DNA of 64,000 bases from JACVRN01 sp036389255 (GCA_036389255.1 DASVQI010000028.1:107526-171525), one strand, 5' to 3'; shown: positions 1 through 9,341, counted from the stretch's first letter. The notes: generated from the letters alone by a model not told the origin. Translations and numbers: made by a program.

Positions 1-60
1 TGTTAACAATGCTGCCAGCCCAAAGCTGAACAACCTTAAGCCTTCTAGCTCACGCGTCAT
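1..60 (-). CDS. N-terminus of an unknown protein, cut by the window edge
   Basis: An ATG on the minus strand at position 60 opens a frame that stays open to the window edge. It encodes about 20 residues with a hydrophobic stretch (RLFSFGLAALLT), as expected for a signal peptide or first membrane helix. A GAGAGG motif lies about 8 bases upstream of the ATG, and the frame starts 22 bases after the thiolase stop, so it could be the next gene of the same operon. Too little is visible to name it, and it may be chance. Confidence 0.35.
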   Translation of the reverse strand, partial: MTRELEGLRLFSFGLAALLT

Positions 61-82
61 CCGGGAAGCCTCTCGATTCCGA

Positions 83-1264
83 TTAATCACGCTCGACCAG
101 AAGCGCTATGCCCATGCCGCCGCTTATGCAGAGCGTACTGAGGCCGCGACGCGCGCCTCTACGCTTCATCTCGTGCATGAGCGTGGTGGTGATGCGTACG
201 CCCGTGCAGCCTATGGGATGGCCAAGCGCAATAGCTCCGCCGTTGACGTTAAGACGCTCCGGGTCGAGCTTCAATTCACGGTCACAGGCTATGACCTGAG
301 CCGCGAAGGCTTCGTTCAGCTCTATCAAATCAATCTCATCGAGCGAGAGCTTCTGCCGCGCCAGCAGGCTCCTGACGGCTGGAACAGGCCCGATGCCCAT
401 GATTTCGGGCGCTACGCCTGAGATTTCATAATCAACGAGCCGGGCGTCGGGCTGCGCGCCGGACGATTTCAGAGAGTCTTCATTCATCACTATGAGAGCC
501 GCCGCACCGTCCGTGATGCCGGAAGAGTTCCCGGCTGTGACAGTCCCATCCTTGCTGAAGACGGGCTGAAGTTTTTTGAGAGACTCAAGAGTCGTGCCCG
601 CACGATAATGCTCGTCGCGCGCGAATCTGGTCGTCTCGCCTTTGCGCCCCTTCATCTCAATCGGGAGAAGCTCGTCATCCAGCCGACCAGAGTCAATGGC
701 GCTCTCTGCGCGCTGCTGCGAGCGCAGGGCGAAAGCGTCCTGCTCGTCGCGCGAAATCTCGTATTGCCGCGCGAGGTTCTCGGCAGTCTCTCCCATCACC
801 AGCCCCGACAACGGGTCGTTGAAGCCGTCGCGGTACATCCCGTCCACAAGCTCCATGTTGCCCATGCGCATGCCCCAGCGCGCACCCTCTGCGAAGTAAG
901 GCACGCGCGACATGCTCTCTGTGCCGCCCGCCAGAACCGCGCTTGCGCGTCCGAGCCTGATGGCTTCAGCAGCCATGATGATTGCCCTTAGCCCGGAGCC
1001 GCACGCCTGATTGACCGTGAGCGCAGGCACGGTTTCAGGCACGCCAGCGCGATACGTAATCTGCCGCGCAACGTTCGGCCCGCCTCCCGCCTGACGCGCA
1101 CAGCCCCAGACCGAATCCTGAATCTCTGCGGGCGAAAGACGCGCCCGTTTTAAGCTCTCTCTGGCGACTTCAACGCCCATGTCTGCGGCGGTCAGGGATG
1201 AAAGCGAGCCTCCGAATCGCCCTATGGGCGTTCGCACGGAGCCCACCAGATAAATTTTCTCCAT
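83..1264 (-). CDS. Acetyl-CoA acetyltransferase (thiolase)
   Basis: Thiolase-family enzyme that condenses two acetyl-CoA to acetoacetyl-CoA or cleaves 3-ketoacyl-CoA in the cytoplasm. At 393 aa it has the family's usual length. The acylated cysteine is C88 in NQACGSG, the catalytic histidine is about H349 in GHPIGCTG, and the second active-site cysteine is about C379 in LCISGGMG. The N-terminus (VRTPIGRFGGSL) is typical of the biosynthetic/degradative type II thiolases. The ATG at 1264 is well separated from the oppositely oriented next gene. Sequence alone does not separate a beta-oxidation role from an acetoacetyl-CoA synthesis role. Confidence 0.95.
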   Translation of the reverse strand: MEKIYLVGSVRTPIGRFGGSLSSLTAADMGVEVARESLKRARLSPAEIQDSVWGCARQAGGGPNVARQITYRAGVPETVPALTVNQACGSGLRAIIMAAEAIRLGRASAVLAGGTESMSRVPYFAEGARWGMRMGNMELVDGMYRDGFNDPLSGLVMGETAENLARQYEISRDEQDAFALRSQQRAESAIDSGRLDDELLPIEMKGRKGETTRFARDEHYRAGTTLESLKKLQPVFSKDGTVTAGNSSGITDGAAALIVMNEDSLKSSGAQPDARLVDYEISGVAPEIMGIGPVPAVRSLLARQKLSLDEIDLIELNEAFAAQVIACDRELKLDPERLNVNGGAIALGHPIGCTGVRITTTLMHEMKRRGARRGLSTLCISGGMGIALLVERD

Positions 1265-1323
1265 TGCTTCTAAGTCCTTAATAAGAAATACTTGTTTCGC
1301 CTCATCTCTTCGTTTGAATCAAA

Positions 1324-2892
1324 ATGTTAGCACACACCGCCGGAAACGAGACAGCCGCCAACGGAGCGCGTCTCACGAAGATAACGGACGCGCTCTTAGC
1401 CGCAACGGAGATACGCGAGATTGTGGAAGCGCGCCCGGAATGGCTTTACGTGCGCGACGGGCGAAAGGCTGCCAGCCCGCGCCGCAGCGAGCTTGATTTT
1501 CGCGCAGAGCGCAACCGTCTTATCTTTTACTGCCTGAGCGATGAGGGCGCGGAAATCTGGCGGATAAGCGCGTGGGCCTTGAGTGACGGAAAGCTCTTGT
1601 TTGAAGCCCGTCGCGGGGCAGGACGCGAGCGAGCGTTGTTAGAGCTAATCCCGCGCATCTCCGCCCGCGCTCTTGCGGAAGAGGTGTCGGCCAACAGGCG
1701 CTCGCGCTGCGCTAGACTTGCCGAGCTTGCCTGCGCGCAACTGCCGGGAGCTACCATTGAGCGCGCTTCGTTGAGTCTAGGCGCTGGCTTCAACCAGCCC
1801 GGCCCCTTCGCTCGCATCCTGCTCAAACACAGCCGCGCGAGCATAGCCGTCACGGGCATCATGGCAGACGCTCACGCCCGCCGCGTTGACGCTCTGCTCT
1901 CATCAACTCTCGTCTGGTTCCTGCGTCTGAGGGAGAAGAGCCGCTCGCCTCTCAACCTGAAGCTCTGGATAGCCGTTGAGAAGCCCTGCATCGAAGCCCT
2001 GCGGCAGCGCGCGGCTCTCCTGAGCCCAGACCTCATAAGAGCCATCAGCCTCTACGAGCTTGCACCGGACTCCGGCTCTTTGACGCCGGTCAATAAATAC
2101 GAGCTGGAAGAGCTGTTCGATTCGCGCCCGCCGCGAATCAGCAGCTACAGGGCAGAGCCGGGCGAGACTGCCGCGCGCATCATTGCGCTTCTGCCGGAAG
2201 CCATAGACGCCGTGCGCGCGCGTCATGGCGACACGCTTCGCTTTCATGGTTTGCCCTTTGCGCGCGTGCGCCGCGTGCTAAATCAGGAGCGCGTCTGGTT
2301 CGGGCTTGATGCTTCAAAACGCAAGCTTCTTAACGACGACACGATGGAAGATTGGCAGAAACTCTTGAGCGAATTGATAGAGCATCGCCGGGCAGGGACA
2401 ACCGCGCGCCATCATGCTCTCTACAGCCGAGCGCCCGAAGCGTGGCTCGAATCCATTCTCAGGCGGGACATCACGCGGCTAGACCCCGGGCTTCGCCTTG
2501 CGCCGCTTCACGCGCAGTTTCGCGCGGCGCAGACCAAGCTGGCGGGCTCGCGCCCGGTTGACCTGCTGGCGCTCAGGCGCGACGGGCGGCTGGCTGTGAT
2601 TGAATTGAAGGTTTCGGAAGACCGGGAGCACGTGCTGCAAGGCGCGGATTACTGGCGGCGCGTCGAAACCTACAGGCGACGGGGAGCGATTACACGCTCG
2701 CGTCTCTTTGACGACGCGGAGATTTCCGATGAGCCGCCACTGGTCTACTTGGTCGCGCCCGCGCTCAGCTTTCACAGCTCTTTCCGCAATCTGGCCGGGG
2801 CGCTACGCACAGAGATAGAGCTATACCGCTTTGACCTCAACGAAGACTGGCGAGCGGGCGTCCGCGTCATAAGGCGCGAGCGGGTCAATTAA
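1324..2892 (+). CDS. Uncharacterised protein with a C-terminal PD-(D/E)XK nuclease-like domain
   Basis: A 522-aa cytoplasmic protein with no signal peptide or membrane segment and unusually Arg-rich. I do not recognise the first ~400 residues. Near residues 395-450 the sequence has the layout of a PD-(D/E)XK nuclease fold: an upstream acidic helix (WLESILRRD), VDLLALRRDG with the metal-binding Asp, then VIELK with the Glu-x-Lys pair, then a Gln-containing helix (VLQGADYW). The same order is known from NucS-type nucleases, but the rest of the protein does not look like NucS. It stands between a divergent thiolase and a convergent ankyrin gene, so it is probably transcribed alone. A structural nuclease is inferred; activity is unproven. 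Confidence 0.75.
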   Translation: MLAHTAGNETAANGARLTKITDALLAATEIREIVEARPEWLYVRDGRKAASPRRSELDFRAERNRLIFYCLSDEGAEIWRISAWALSDGKLLFEARRGAGRERALLELIPRISARALAEEVSANRRSRCARLAELACAQLPGATIERASLSLGAGFNQPGPFARILLKHSRASIAVTGIMADAHARRVDALLSSTLVWFLRLREKSRSPLNLKLWIAVEKPCIEALRQRAALLSPDLIRAISLYELAPDSGSLTPVNKYELEELFDSRPPRISSYRAEPGETAARIIALLPEAIDAVRARHGDTLRFHGLPFARVRRVLNQERVWFGLDASKRKLLNDDTMEDWQKLLSELIEHRRAGTTARHHALYSRAPEAWLESILRRDITRLDPGLRLAPLHAQFRAAQTKLAGSRPVDLLALRRDGRLAVIELKVSEDREHVLQGADYWRRVETYRRRGAITRSRLFDDAEISDEPPLVYLVAPALSFHSSFRNLAGALRTEIELYRFDLNEDWRAGVRVIRRERVN

Positions 2893-2904
2893 ATAGAGAT
2901 TCGT

Positions 2905-4212
2905 TTAGAGGGCGCGGACGTAGATGTCCAAGTCTGCGCGCTTGATGCGCCAGCCGCGACCAATAATCTTTGCCTTTAGCCTGCCGCCGCGAATCGCTTC
3001 TCTGAGATGCCCGCGAGAGAGATTCGAGAGAATGGCGGCCTCGGGCAGCGTCAGCATCAGCTTTTGAGCTAGTGCAGAGACGGCGGCTTCTTCCGTAGAT
3101 TGTCTTAATTGTAGAAGCGACTGAAGCGCGGCTATCAGTCGCTCTCCGATTTCAGGCAGTTGCGCCGGAACGATTGCCTCCGATTGCGCTGAAACGAGTG
3201 CTTCCGTCTCCGATTGCTGCTGAACGAGCGACTTTGTTTCGGGCCACTGCTCGGGGAGCAGTCCGTCCAGCTCCTTCTTTAGCCTTTCAAGCTCGCCCTC
3301 GTTGAAAAAGTCGTCAACGCTCGCGTTGGAGAGAGCCGCTCCCTCTTTGTCGGGAAATATGGATTTGGCAGAGCCGCTTCCCGCGCCATTCTTTCTGAGC
3401 AAGTCCACTATCTCGTCGTAGCCTCTGCGGCGCGCAATATCAAGGACGGTTTCTCCCGCGTGGTCTTCTAAGTTCACGTCCGCGCCTTCACCCAAGAGGA
3501 TGCGCAAGCTGTCGCGGTTGTTCTCATTGGCCGCTTGCATCAGCGCGGTCTTGCCCTCTTTGTCTCTGGCGTTGATGTTCGCGCCCGCGCTCAGAAGGAT
3601 TCGCACCGTCTCGGCATCGCTCATGGAGACGGCGAACATAAGCGCCGTCCAGCCCTTCCGGTTGCGCGCGTTACTGTCCGCGCCGTTCTTGAGCAGGGCC
3701 TCCACCATTTGAGTGTGCCCCTTTATCGTGGCCAGCATGAGAGGCGTCCATTCGTCACTGGAGCGCGCGTTCACGTCCGCGCCCGCGTCAATCAGTGATT
3801 TCAGCGCGGCAAAGTCGCTTTCGTCCACGGCACGATGCAGGCTCAGGCGCGGAGCCGACTGGCCCTTCAACGCAGCGCCGGGTTCCGACTGCCCCGGAGC
3901 GGCTGAAAACTTTCTCAGCATGGAGACGATTCGCTCGAAGCCTCTGGACTCTGCGGCCTGTATGGCCGTCAGGCCGTTATTGTCGGTGGCGTTGGCGTCA
4001 GCGCCGCGCTCAAGCAGTAGCTGCACTACGTAGGTGTGGCCGCGATTAGCCGCAATCATCAGGGCCGTGCGCCCGGAAGCATCCTTTTCGTTTATGTCCG
4101 CGCCCTCTTCAATCAGGGACTGCACCTGAGCCGTGTTGCCTTCGTAGGCGGCTTCTATCAGGGGCATGACGGCGGTGGTCGTGATGGTATCCATGCTGGT
4201 TAATCTCTCCAA
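2905..4212 (-). CDS. Ankyrin-repeat protein with C-terminal excisionase/HTH-like domain
   Basis: A 435-aa protein. The first ~105 residues and residues ~125-275 contain about seven ankyrin repeats (patterns such as GRTALMIAANRGH, GADVNARSSDEWTPLMLA), which normally bind partner proteins. A poorly conserved acidic/Gln-rich linker follows. The last ~55 residues (LTLPEAAILSNLSRGHLREAI, then GRGWRIKRADLDIYV) resemble the MerR-like helix-turn-helix of excisionase-type proteins. There is no export signal, so it is likely cytoplasmic. The ATG at 4212 is used here; MDTITT six codons later (4194) is an alternative. An ankyrin module joined to a DNA-binding tail suggests a regulator tuned by protein contact, which is inference. 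The gene is convergent with the 522-aa protein, 12 bases apart. Confidence 0.85.
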   Translation of the reverse strand: MERLTSMDTITTTAVMPLIEAAYEGNTAQVQSLIEEGADINEKDASGRTALMIAANRGHTYVVQLLLERGADANATDNNGLTAIQAAESRGFERIVSMLRKFSAAPGQSEPGAALKGQSAPRLSLHRAVDESDFAALKSLIDAGADVNARSSDEWTPLMLATIKGHTQMVEALLKNGADSNARNRKGWTALMFAVSMSDAETVRILLSAGANINARDKEGKTALMQAANENNRDSLRILLGEGADVNLEDHAGETVLDIARRRGYDEIVDLLRKNGAGSGSAKSIFPDKEGAALSNASVDDFFNEGELERLKKELDGLLPEQWPETKSLVQQQSETEALVSAQSEAIVPAQLPEIGERLIAALQSLLQLRQSTEEAAVSALAQKLMLTLPEAAILSNLSRGHLREAIRGGRLKAKIIGRGWRIKRADLDIYVRAL

Positions 4213-4279
4213 TCAAGTGTGAGCGCTCCCGTAGCCGCAGGCGTACGGCTAACGGGCGAATTTAACGATTCCGCACGGT

Positions 4280-5446
4280 TTAGTCGCTGATGTTCTTTGC
4301 CGGTGGACGCCGCGATTCCGCGCCTGAGACGATGCGCGTGCGTTCCATCTCTTCTTTGGCCTGGTCTGAAGCAGAGTGTATGCCTGCGACTCTCAGGCGG
4401 AACTCGTCCGGGTTGCTGGCGCCGCGCAGTGCCTCTTCCATGGAGATAAGCCCGGACTGGTATAGATGAAAGAAGGACTGGTCGAAGGTCTGCATGCCGT
4501 ACTGCGAAGTGCCTGCGGCTATGGCGTCTCGCATCTGCGAGGTCTTCTCTTCGTTGACTATGCAGTCTCGTATGAAGCCGGTGGAGCGCATTATCTCTAC
4601 GGCAGGGACGCGCCCGCCCCCGCGCGCCGAGCGAACAAGCCGCATGGAGATGACGGCCTTAAGGATTCCGGCCAACTGTATGCGAACGCTCTTCTGCTGG
4701 TGCGGCGGGAACGAAGAGACTATACGCATGATGGTTTCCGTAGCATCCAGCGTGTGCAGGGTTGAAAGCACCAGATGGCCCGTCTCGGCTGCGGTCAGAG
4801 CGGTTTCAATCGTCTCGTGGTCGCGCATCTCGCCTACCAGAATCACGTCCGGGTCTTGGCGAAGCGCGCCGCGCAGGGCTTCAGCAAACGAGCGCGTGTC
4901 AACGTCCACCTCTCGCTGCGTGACGAAGGACTTCTTGTCCTTGTGCAGAAACTCTATGGGGTCTTCAATGGTGACTATGTGGCCGCTACGCGTGGAGTTG
5001 ATGCGGTCTATGATGGCGGCCAGAGTGGTTGACTTGCCAGAGCCGGTTGTTCCCGTCACCAGAATCAGCCCGCGCTGCTCTTCGGCCACCTTTTCTATGA
5101 CGGGCGGCAGGCTAAGCTCCGTGATGCTGCGCGTGCGGTCTGGGATGACGCGTATGACTATGCCTACGGTTCCGCGCTGCTGAAAGATGTTGGCGCGAAA
5201 GCGTCCGAGGCCGGATACGCCGTAGCCTATGTCTACCTCCGAAACCTCCTTGAAGCGCTGCTTCTGCCGGTTGGACATCATGGAAAAGGCCATATCCAGA
5301 GTGTCTTCCTGCGTCAGGCGGGGACAGTCCACGACGGGGCGCAGCTCGCCGCCGACGCGCATGAAGGGGAATGTACCGGCCTTTATGTGAAGGTCGGATG
5401 CGCCGAACCCTGCGGCAGCTTTCAGCAACTCGTCAACTTTGGACAT
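4280..5446 (-). CDS. pilT: Type IV pilus retraction ATPase PilT
   Basis: Hexameric ATPase that drives type IV pilus disassembly at the inner membrane, powering twitching motility. Walker A is GTTGSGKST (residues ~132-140); the Asp box IEDPIEF, Walker B VILVGEMRD and His box TGHLVLSTLHT follow in the normal order. The frame stays open 48 codons upstream to 5590, but the PilT-type beginning is MSKVDELLK (compare SDLHIKAG soon after), so the ATG at 5446 is chosen, giving 388 aa. The C-terminus is ~30-40 residues longer than many PilT proteins and is charged. No other pilus gene is in the window. Confidence 0.95.
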   Translation of the reverse strand: MSKVDELLKAAAGFGASDLHIKAGTFPFMRVGGELRPVVDCPRLTQEDTLDMAFSMMSNRQKQRFKEVSEVDIGYGVSGLGRFRANIFQQRGTVGIVIRVIPDRTRSITELSLPPVIEKVAEEQRGLILVTGTTGSGKSTTLAAIIDRINSTRSGHIVTIEDPIEFLHKDKKSFVTQREVDVDTRSFAEALRGALRQDPDVILVGEMRDHETIETALTAAETGHLVLSTLHTLDATETIMRIVSSFPPHQQKSVRIQLAGILKAVISMRLVRSARGGGRVPAVEIMRSTGFIRDCIVNEEKTSQMRDAIAAGTSQYGMQTFDQSFFHLYQSGLISMEEALRGASNPDEFRLRVAGIHSASDQAKEEMERTRIVSGAESRRPPAKNISD

Positions 5447-5720
5447 AGCAGAGAACTCTTGTGAAAGATTTGAAGCCACTCCGGCGGCTGAAAATATGAA
5501 AATGCGTGAAGGCTTGCGGCCTCTTATAAGGAGATTGAATGCGGCGGGAAGCACGGCCCGGGAAACTGTAGAGCCGGGCACCGCGCTCAACTCTCATAAT
5601 AGTCTGTAAGCTAAAGAAAGGTCAACGATTAAATAATGTTGGCCACGTCAAACGGAGCAGGAATGAGGTGAAATTGCTGTAGATGAAGACCTTAAGATAT
5701 GGTCTGCTGTGGTGATAAAG

Positions 5721-5756
5721 AAAGACCGCATCGGGAATCAGTCCGATACGGTCTTT
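5721..5756 (-). terminator. Hairpin terminator downstream of ilvE
   Basis: Arms 5721-5734 and 5743-5756 pair over 14 bp with one mismatch around an 8-base loop. On the minus strand the hairpin is followed by a U-rich run (TTTCTTTAT). It lies 29 bases past the ilvE stop, fitting an intrinsic terminator. Confidence 0.7.
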
Positions 5757-5784
5757 CCGGTACTCGATTTCAGCTTTTTGCGTC

Positions 5785-6885
5785 TTAGTCGGTCGCCACG
5801 GCGCGATAGGTAGCCATGGGGTCTGTGTCGGGCTTACCGGCCGAAGATTTCGGGTCGGCAATGTCGGCTTTGTGATGGCCGTTGTTGCTCTCAGAGCCTT
5901 GGGCCTGCTTTTTGTGCTCGTTCGCGTAGGTCAGCCACGGGCCGGGCGCTTCTCGCTCGCCGGAGGTAATCTGGAAGAATACCTCCTGTATGCGGCGAGT
6001 GATTTCGCCCCGGCGGCCCGTGCCTATCTGTATCTTGTCAACGGAGCGTATGGGCGTGATTTCGGCTGCCGTGCCTGAGAAGAAAAGCTCGTCTGCTACG
6101 TAAAGCGCCGCGCGCTGGATGCCTGTCTCTACGACCGGGATGTTTAGCTGGTTGGCAATCTGTATGACGCTGTCGCGCGTGATGCCGGGCAGAATCGAAG
6201 ATGAAAGCGGCGGAGTGATAACCTTGCCGCCCGATACCACGAAGATGTTTTCGCCGGAGCCTTCGGAGACGAAGCCTCTGTCATCAAGGGCTATACCTTC
6301 CGCGTAGCCGTTAAGAAGCGCCTCCATCTTGATGAGCTGCGAGTTCATGTAGTTCGCGCCCGACTTTGCCATAGCGGGCATTGAGTTCGGCGTCAGGCGA
6401 TTCCAAGTCGAGACGCAAACGTCCACGCCCTGCTCAAGCGCTTCGTCGCCAAGGTACTTGCCCCAGTCCCACGCGCCTATGTAGCAGTCTAGGGGATTCG
6501 GGAACGGATTGACGCCGAAGGCCGGGCGCTCTTCGTCAAGGCTGCGGAAGATTATGGGGCGTATGTAGCACTGCTCAAGACCGCCGCGATTAACCAGCTC
6601 AATCGCAGCTTCGTTCAACTGGTCGAGCGTGAGGTCTGTGTCCATGCGGTAAATCTTGGCCGAGTTCAGTAGCCTTTGCATGTGTTCACGCAGGCGAAAG
6701 ATGGCAGGGCCTCGTTTGGTTGAGTAGCAGCGTATGCCTTCAAAGACGCTTGAGCCGTAATGCAGCACGTGCGACATGACGTGAACGCGCGCATCGTTCC
6801 ACTTGACCCACTCGCCGTTGTGCCAGACTTCCTGAACAATCTTGGGAGTCTTTATATCTTTGGCTTTACCATCTTTTGTGAACAT
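5785..6885 (-). CDS. ilvE: Branched-chain amino acid aminotransferase
   Basis: PLP enzyme (fold type IV) that transfers amino groups between glutamate and the keto acids of Leu, Ile and Val. The PLP lysine is about K174 in MAKSGANYMNS, followed by the class motif EGSGENIF. HVLHYGSSVFEGIR near residue 40 is the typical substrate-side loop. The protein has 366 aa. Family members are usually ~300-310 aa, so the last ~45-50 residues (after PWLTYANE) are an extra Ser/Lys/Asp-rich tail of unknown role. A hairpin terminator follows. The 256-bp gap to the divergent dipeptidase presumably holds both promoters. Confidence 0.95.
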   Translation of the reverse strand: MFTKDGKAKDIKTPKIVQEVWHNGEWVKWNDARVHVMSHVLHYGSSVFEGIRCYSTKRGPAIFRLREHMQRLLNSAKIYRMDTDLTLDQLNEAAIELVNRGGLEQCYIRPIIFRSLDEERPAFGVNPFPNPLDCYIGAWDWGKYLGDEALEQGVDVCVSTWNRLTPNSMPAMAKSGANYMNSQLIKMEALLNGYAEGIALDDRGFVSEGSGENIFVVSGGKVITPPLSSSILPGITRDSVIQIANQLNIPVVETGIQRAALYVADELFFSGTAAEITPIRSVDKIQIGTGRRGEITRRIQEVFFQITSGEREAPGPWLTYANEHKKQAQGSESNNGHHKADIADPKSSAGKPDTDPMATYRAVATD

Positions 6886-7141
6886 GAACGTTTCTCCTTA
6901 TGATGAAGCTCTTAAGGGGGAATTGCGGCAGCGCCTTGAGCGGCTACAGCTTTAGCTTCGTCAGAAGCGATTGTATCGAGACGCTTCTGCCATTTTCCTA
7001 ACCTTCTGGCCCTTGTGTAAGTCACAAAATAGCTTAAAGACGCGCACCTTTGCAAGGTAGCCTTGATTAGAAAAAGGGGCTGGCGTACCATCCTGATTTG
7101 CTTTCATCAAAAACTTTTTCGCTTCCCCCGGATGATGAGCC

Positions 7142-8389
7142 TTGAGAGCACGGAAGACCACGCACGTTTCTCTTCTAGCCACCTTGCTCGTAATCTCTTT
7201 CGTCTCGAATAACTGTCGCATGTTGGAAAAGAATCAAAACACCGGAAATTCCGCAGCTAAGCAGACGGACGCAGCATCTGTCACGCGCCGCGCCATCTCC
7301 ATAGACATGCACGCCGACACCACCCAGCGCATGCTGGACGAAGGCGTGGACATAAACAATCGTCTCGCGGACGGCCACTTCGACGCCGTCCGAATGCGTG
7401 AGGGAGGACTGTCCGCGCAGTTCTTCTCCATCTGGGTCGCGCCCGACCTTTACGGGAGCGGAGGCGCGAGCGCCATACGGCGAGCCGACGAGCAGATTCG
7501 CGCCGTGCGCGCTCTGGCCGAAAAGCATCCTGAGACGTGGGAGCTTGCGACTACAGCCGCAGACATTCGACGCATAAGTCAGGCCGGGAAGCTCTCGGCG
7601 CTGATGGGGCTCGAAGGCGCTTACGCGATTGACGAGCGGATTGAGAATGTTGAGCGTTACTACAAGATGGGCGTGCGCTATATGTCCGTCACGTGGAGCG
7701 TGAGCCTGCCGTGGGCCGGTTCGTCCGGAGACGAAGCGGGGCGAAAGCGCGGCCTCAATGATTTCGGCAGGCAGGTGATACGCGAGATGAATCGCCTCGG
7801 CATGATGGTTGACGTTTCGCACGTCTCAGACCCTACCTTCTGGGACATCATCAACACTTCTACCAAGCCCGTCATAGCCACGCACTCAAACGCGCGCGGC
7901 CTTGCGAACGTCGCGCGCAATCTGGACGACGAGATGCTCAAGGCGCTCGCCAAAACCGGCGGCGTGGCCTGCGTCCTCTTCTATCCTGAATTTTTAGAGC
8001 CGGGCTGGAGCGAGAAGAAGAAGCGCGTGGACGCGGAGATTGCTACGCTTGTGCAAAGGGCGTCGGACGAGACTCGCGGCACCGTCGGCCAGAAAAAGCT
8101 TGCGCGCGACCGCGTTCGCACAGAGGAGTACGCGAAGCGGCTGCCGCCCGTCAGCGTCTCTCGCATAGTAGACCACATAGATTACATGGTGAAGCTCATT
8201 GGCATAGACCACGTCGGCGTGGGCTCGGACTTCGACGGCATACAGGCCGTGCCTACGGATTTGACTAACGTGGCGGAGCTTCCCAACCTGACGGCGGAGC
8301 TTCTGCGTCGCGGCTATTCCGAAGAGGACATAAGCAAAATCCTCGGCGGCAACATTCTGCGCGTGATGGAAGAGGTGGAAAGAAGGTAA
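7142..8389 (+). CDS. Secreted membrane dipeptidase (M19/renal dipeptidase family)
   Basis: Zinc metallo-dipeptidase of the amidohydrolase fold. The metal-site HxD is in SIDMHADTT, the bridging Glu lies in LMGLEGAYAI, and two further ligand histidines are in MMVDVSHVSD and ATHSNARG. The C-terminal IDHVGVGSDFDG is diagnostic. A TTG at 7142 is chosen because the stretch it adds (HVSLLATLLVISFVSNNC) looks like an export signal, possibly a lipoprotein signal with an imperfect lipobox. Starting at the first ATG (7220) would lose it. It probably acts in the periplasm on peptides or D-amino-acid dipeptides. The exact substrate is not readable from sequence. Confidence 0.9.
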   Translation: MRARKTTHVSLLATLLVISFVSNNCRMLEKNQNTGNSAAKQTDAASVTRRAISIDMHADTTQRMLDEGVDINNRLADGHFDAVRMREGGLSAQFFSIWVAPDLYGSGGASAIRRADEQIRAVRALAEKHPETWELATTAADIRRISQAGKLSALMGLEGAYAIDERIENVERYYKMGVRYMSVTWSVSLPWAGSSGDEAGRKRGLNDFGRQVIREMNRLGMMVDVSHVSDPTFWDIINTSTKPVIATHSNARGLANVARNLDDEMLKALAKTGGVACVLFYPEFLEPGWSEKKKRVDAEIATLVQRASDETRGTVGQKKLARDRVRTEEYAKRLPPVSVSRIVDHIDYMVKLIGIDHVGVGSDFDGIQAVPTDLTNVAELPNLTAELLRRGYSEEDISKILGGNILRVMEEVERR

Positions 8390-8392
8390 TCG

Positions 8393-8436
8393 TTGATTCA
8401 TTGAATCAATGAGCGAATGAACCGATGAGTCAATCC
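8393..8436. repeat. Degenerate octamer repeat array (copy 1)
   Basis: Reads in 8-base units TTGATTCA, TTGAATCA, ATGAGCGA, ATGAACCG, ATGAGTCA, ATCC. The first two units form a small palindrome (8393-8400 against 8402-8409). It belongs to the TTNNTTCA/TGAANNAA family seen at five other loci in the window. The nfo start codon at 8425 lies inside it. Confidence 0.65.
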
Positions 8437-9291
8437 TCTTTACCTCGCATTGGCCTACACGCTCCGATTGCCGGAGGGCTACAGAACGCGCTCTTGAAGG
8501 CCCGGAGTCTGGGCGCTGACGCGGTGCAGCTTTTCTCGCGCAACCCTCGCGGGTGGGCCGCGCGGCCGCTCACAGTTGAAGAGGTGGAGCGCTTTCAACA
8601 CGCGCGAGAAGAGACAGGCATCTCGCCCGTTGTTATTCACTGCAACTATCTTGTAAATCTGGCCTCGGCTGACGAGACGATTCGTGGTAAGTCGCGCGCT
8701 TCGTTCCGCGAAGAAGTCGAGCGCGGCCTAGCGCTCGGCGCGGACTATCTGGTTGTGCATCCGGGCAGCGCTCGCGGCGCGTGCGAGGCGGACGCGATTG
8801 AGACTTGCGCGGAGAGCCTAAAGGCCGCGTGCGCGGGGCTCAATCTCAACGGCTTTCGCATACTGCTTGAGAACACGGCGGGGCAGGGCGAGTGTATAGG
8901 CCACCGCTTCGAGCATCTGAGGGAGATTATAGAGCGCTGTCCCGAGCTTCATCTGGGCGTCTGTCTGGACACGGCGCACGCCTTCACGGCGGGCTACGAC
9001 ATACGCGACGAGGACGGGCTCGCCGCCGCCTTCGAGTCGCTCGAAAGAAACGTCGGGCTTCGGAACGTGCGGGCCGTTCACTTCAACGACTCCAAGGCCG
9101 ACTACAACTCTCGCGTAGACCGTCACTGGCACATAGGTCTTGGCCACATAGGCAGCGAAGCGCTCAGAAGGGTCGCGCGCCACGCGGGCCTCACGCACGC
9201 GGCCTTCCTTCTTGAAACTCCGCAGGACGAGCTTGGCGACGACGCGAGCAATCTCGAAGCCTTGCGTTCTTTCATACAGTCTGCAAAATAA
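8425..9291 (+). CDS. nfo: Endonuclease IV (AP endonuclease)
   Basis: Cytoplasmic base-excision-repair enzyme that cuts DNA 5' of abasic sites using three metal ions in a TIM barrel. The metal-ligand motifs appear in order: VVHPGS, LENTAGQG, CLDTAHAFTAGYD, HFNDSK, the D-x-H pair in DRHWHIG, and LLETP. The length of 288 aa is normal. The initiating ATG sits within an octamer repeat, so the first residues (MSQS) are encoded by repeat sequence. No clear Shine-Dalgarno is seen. It follows the dipeptidase on the same strand by 35 bases and may be co-transcribed with it. Confidence 0.95.
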   Translation: MSQSSLPRIGLHAPIAGGLQNALLKARSLGADAVQLFSRNPRGWAARPLTVEEVERFQHAREETGISPVVIHCNYLVNLASADETIRGKSRASFREEVERGLALGADYLVVHPGSARGACEADAIETCAESLKAACAGLNLNGFRILLENTAGQGECIGHRFEHLREIIERCPELHLGVCLDTAHAFTAGYDIRDEDGLAAAFESLERNVGLRNVRAVHFNDSKADYNSRVDRHWHIGLGHIGSEALRRVARHAGLTHAAFLLETPQDELGDDASNLEALRSFIQSAK

Positions 9292-9341
9292 GAGCGCGCC
9301 AGACAATCTTTCCGCTTCGGCACAGGGAGACAATTTCCGGT

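Noticed and set aside
5622..5861. A 79-codon frame around the ilvE terminator
   Set aside because: It covers the ilvE 3' end and terminator hairpin in another frame and has no start signal.
6961..7221. An 86-codon minus-strand frame upstream of ilvE
   Set aside because: No ribosome site and no protein-like pattern; it overlaps the dipeptidase start and the expected promoter space.
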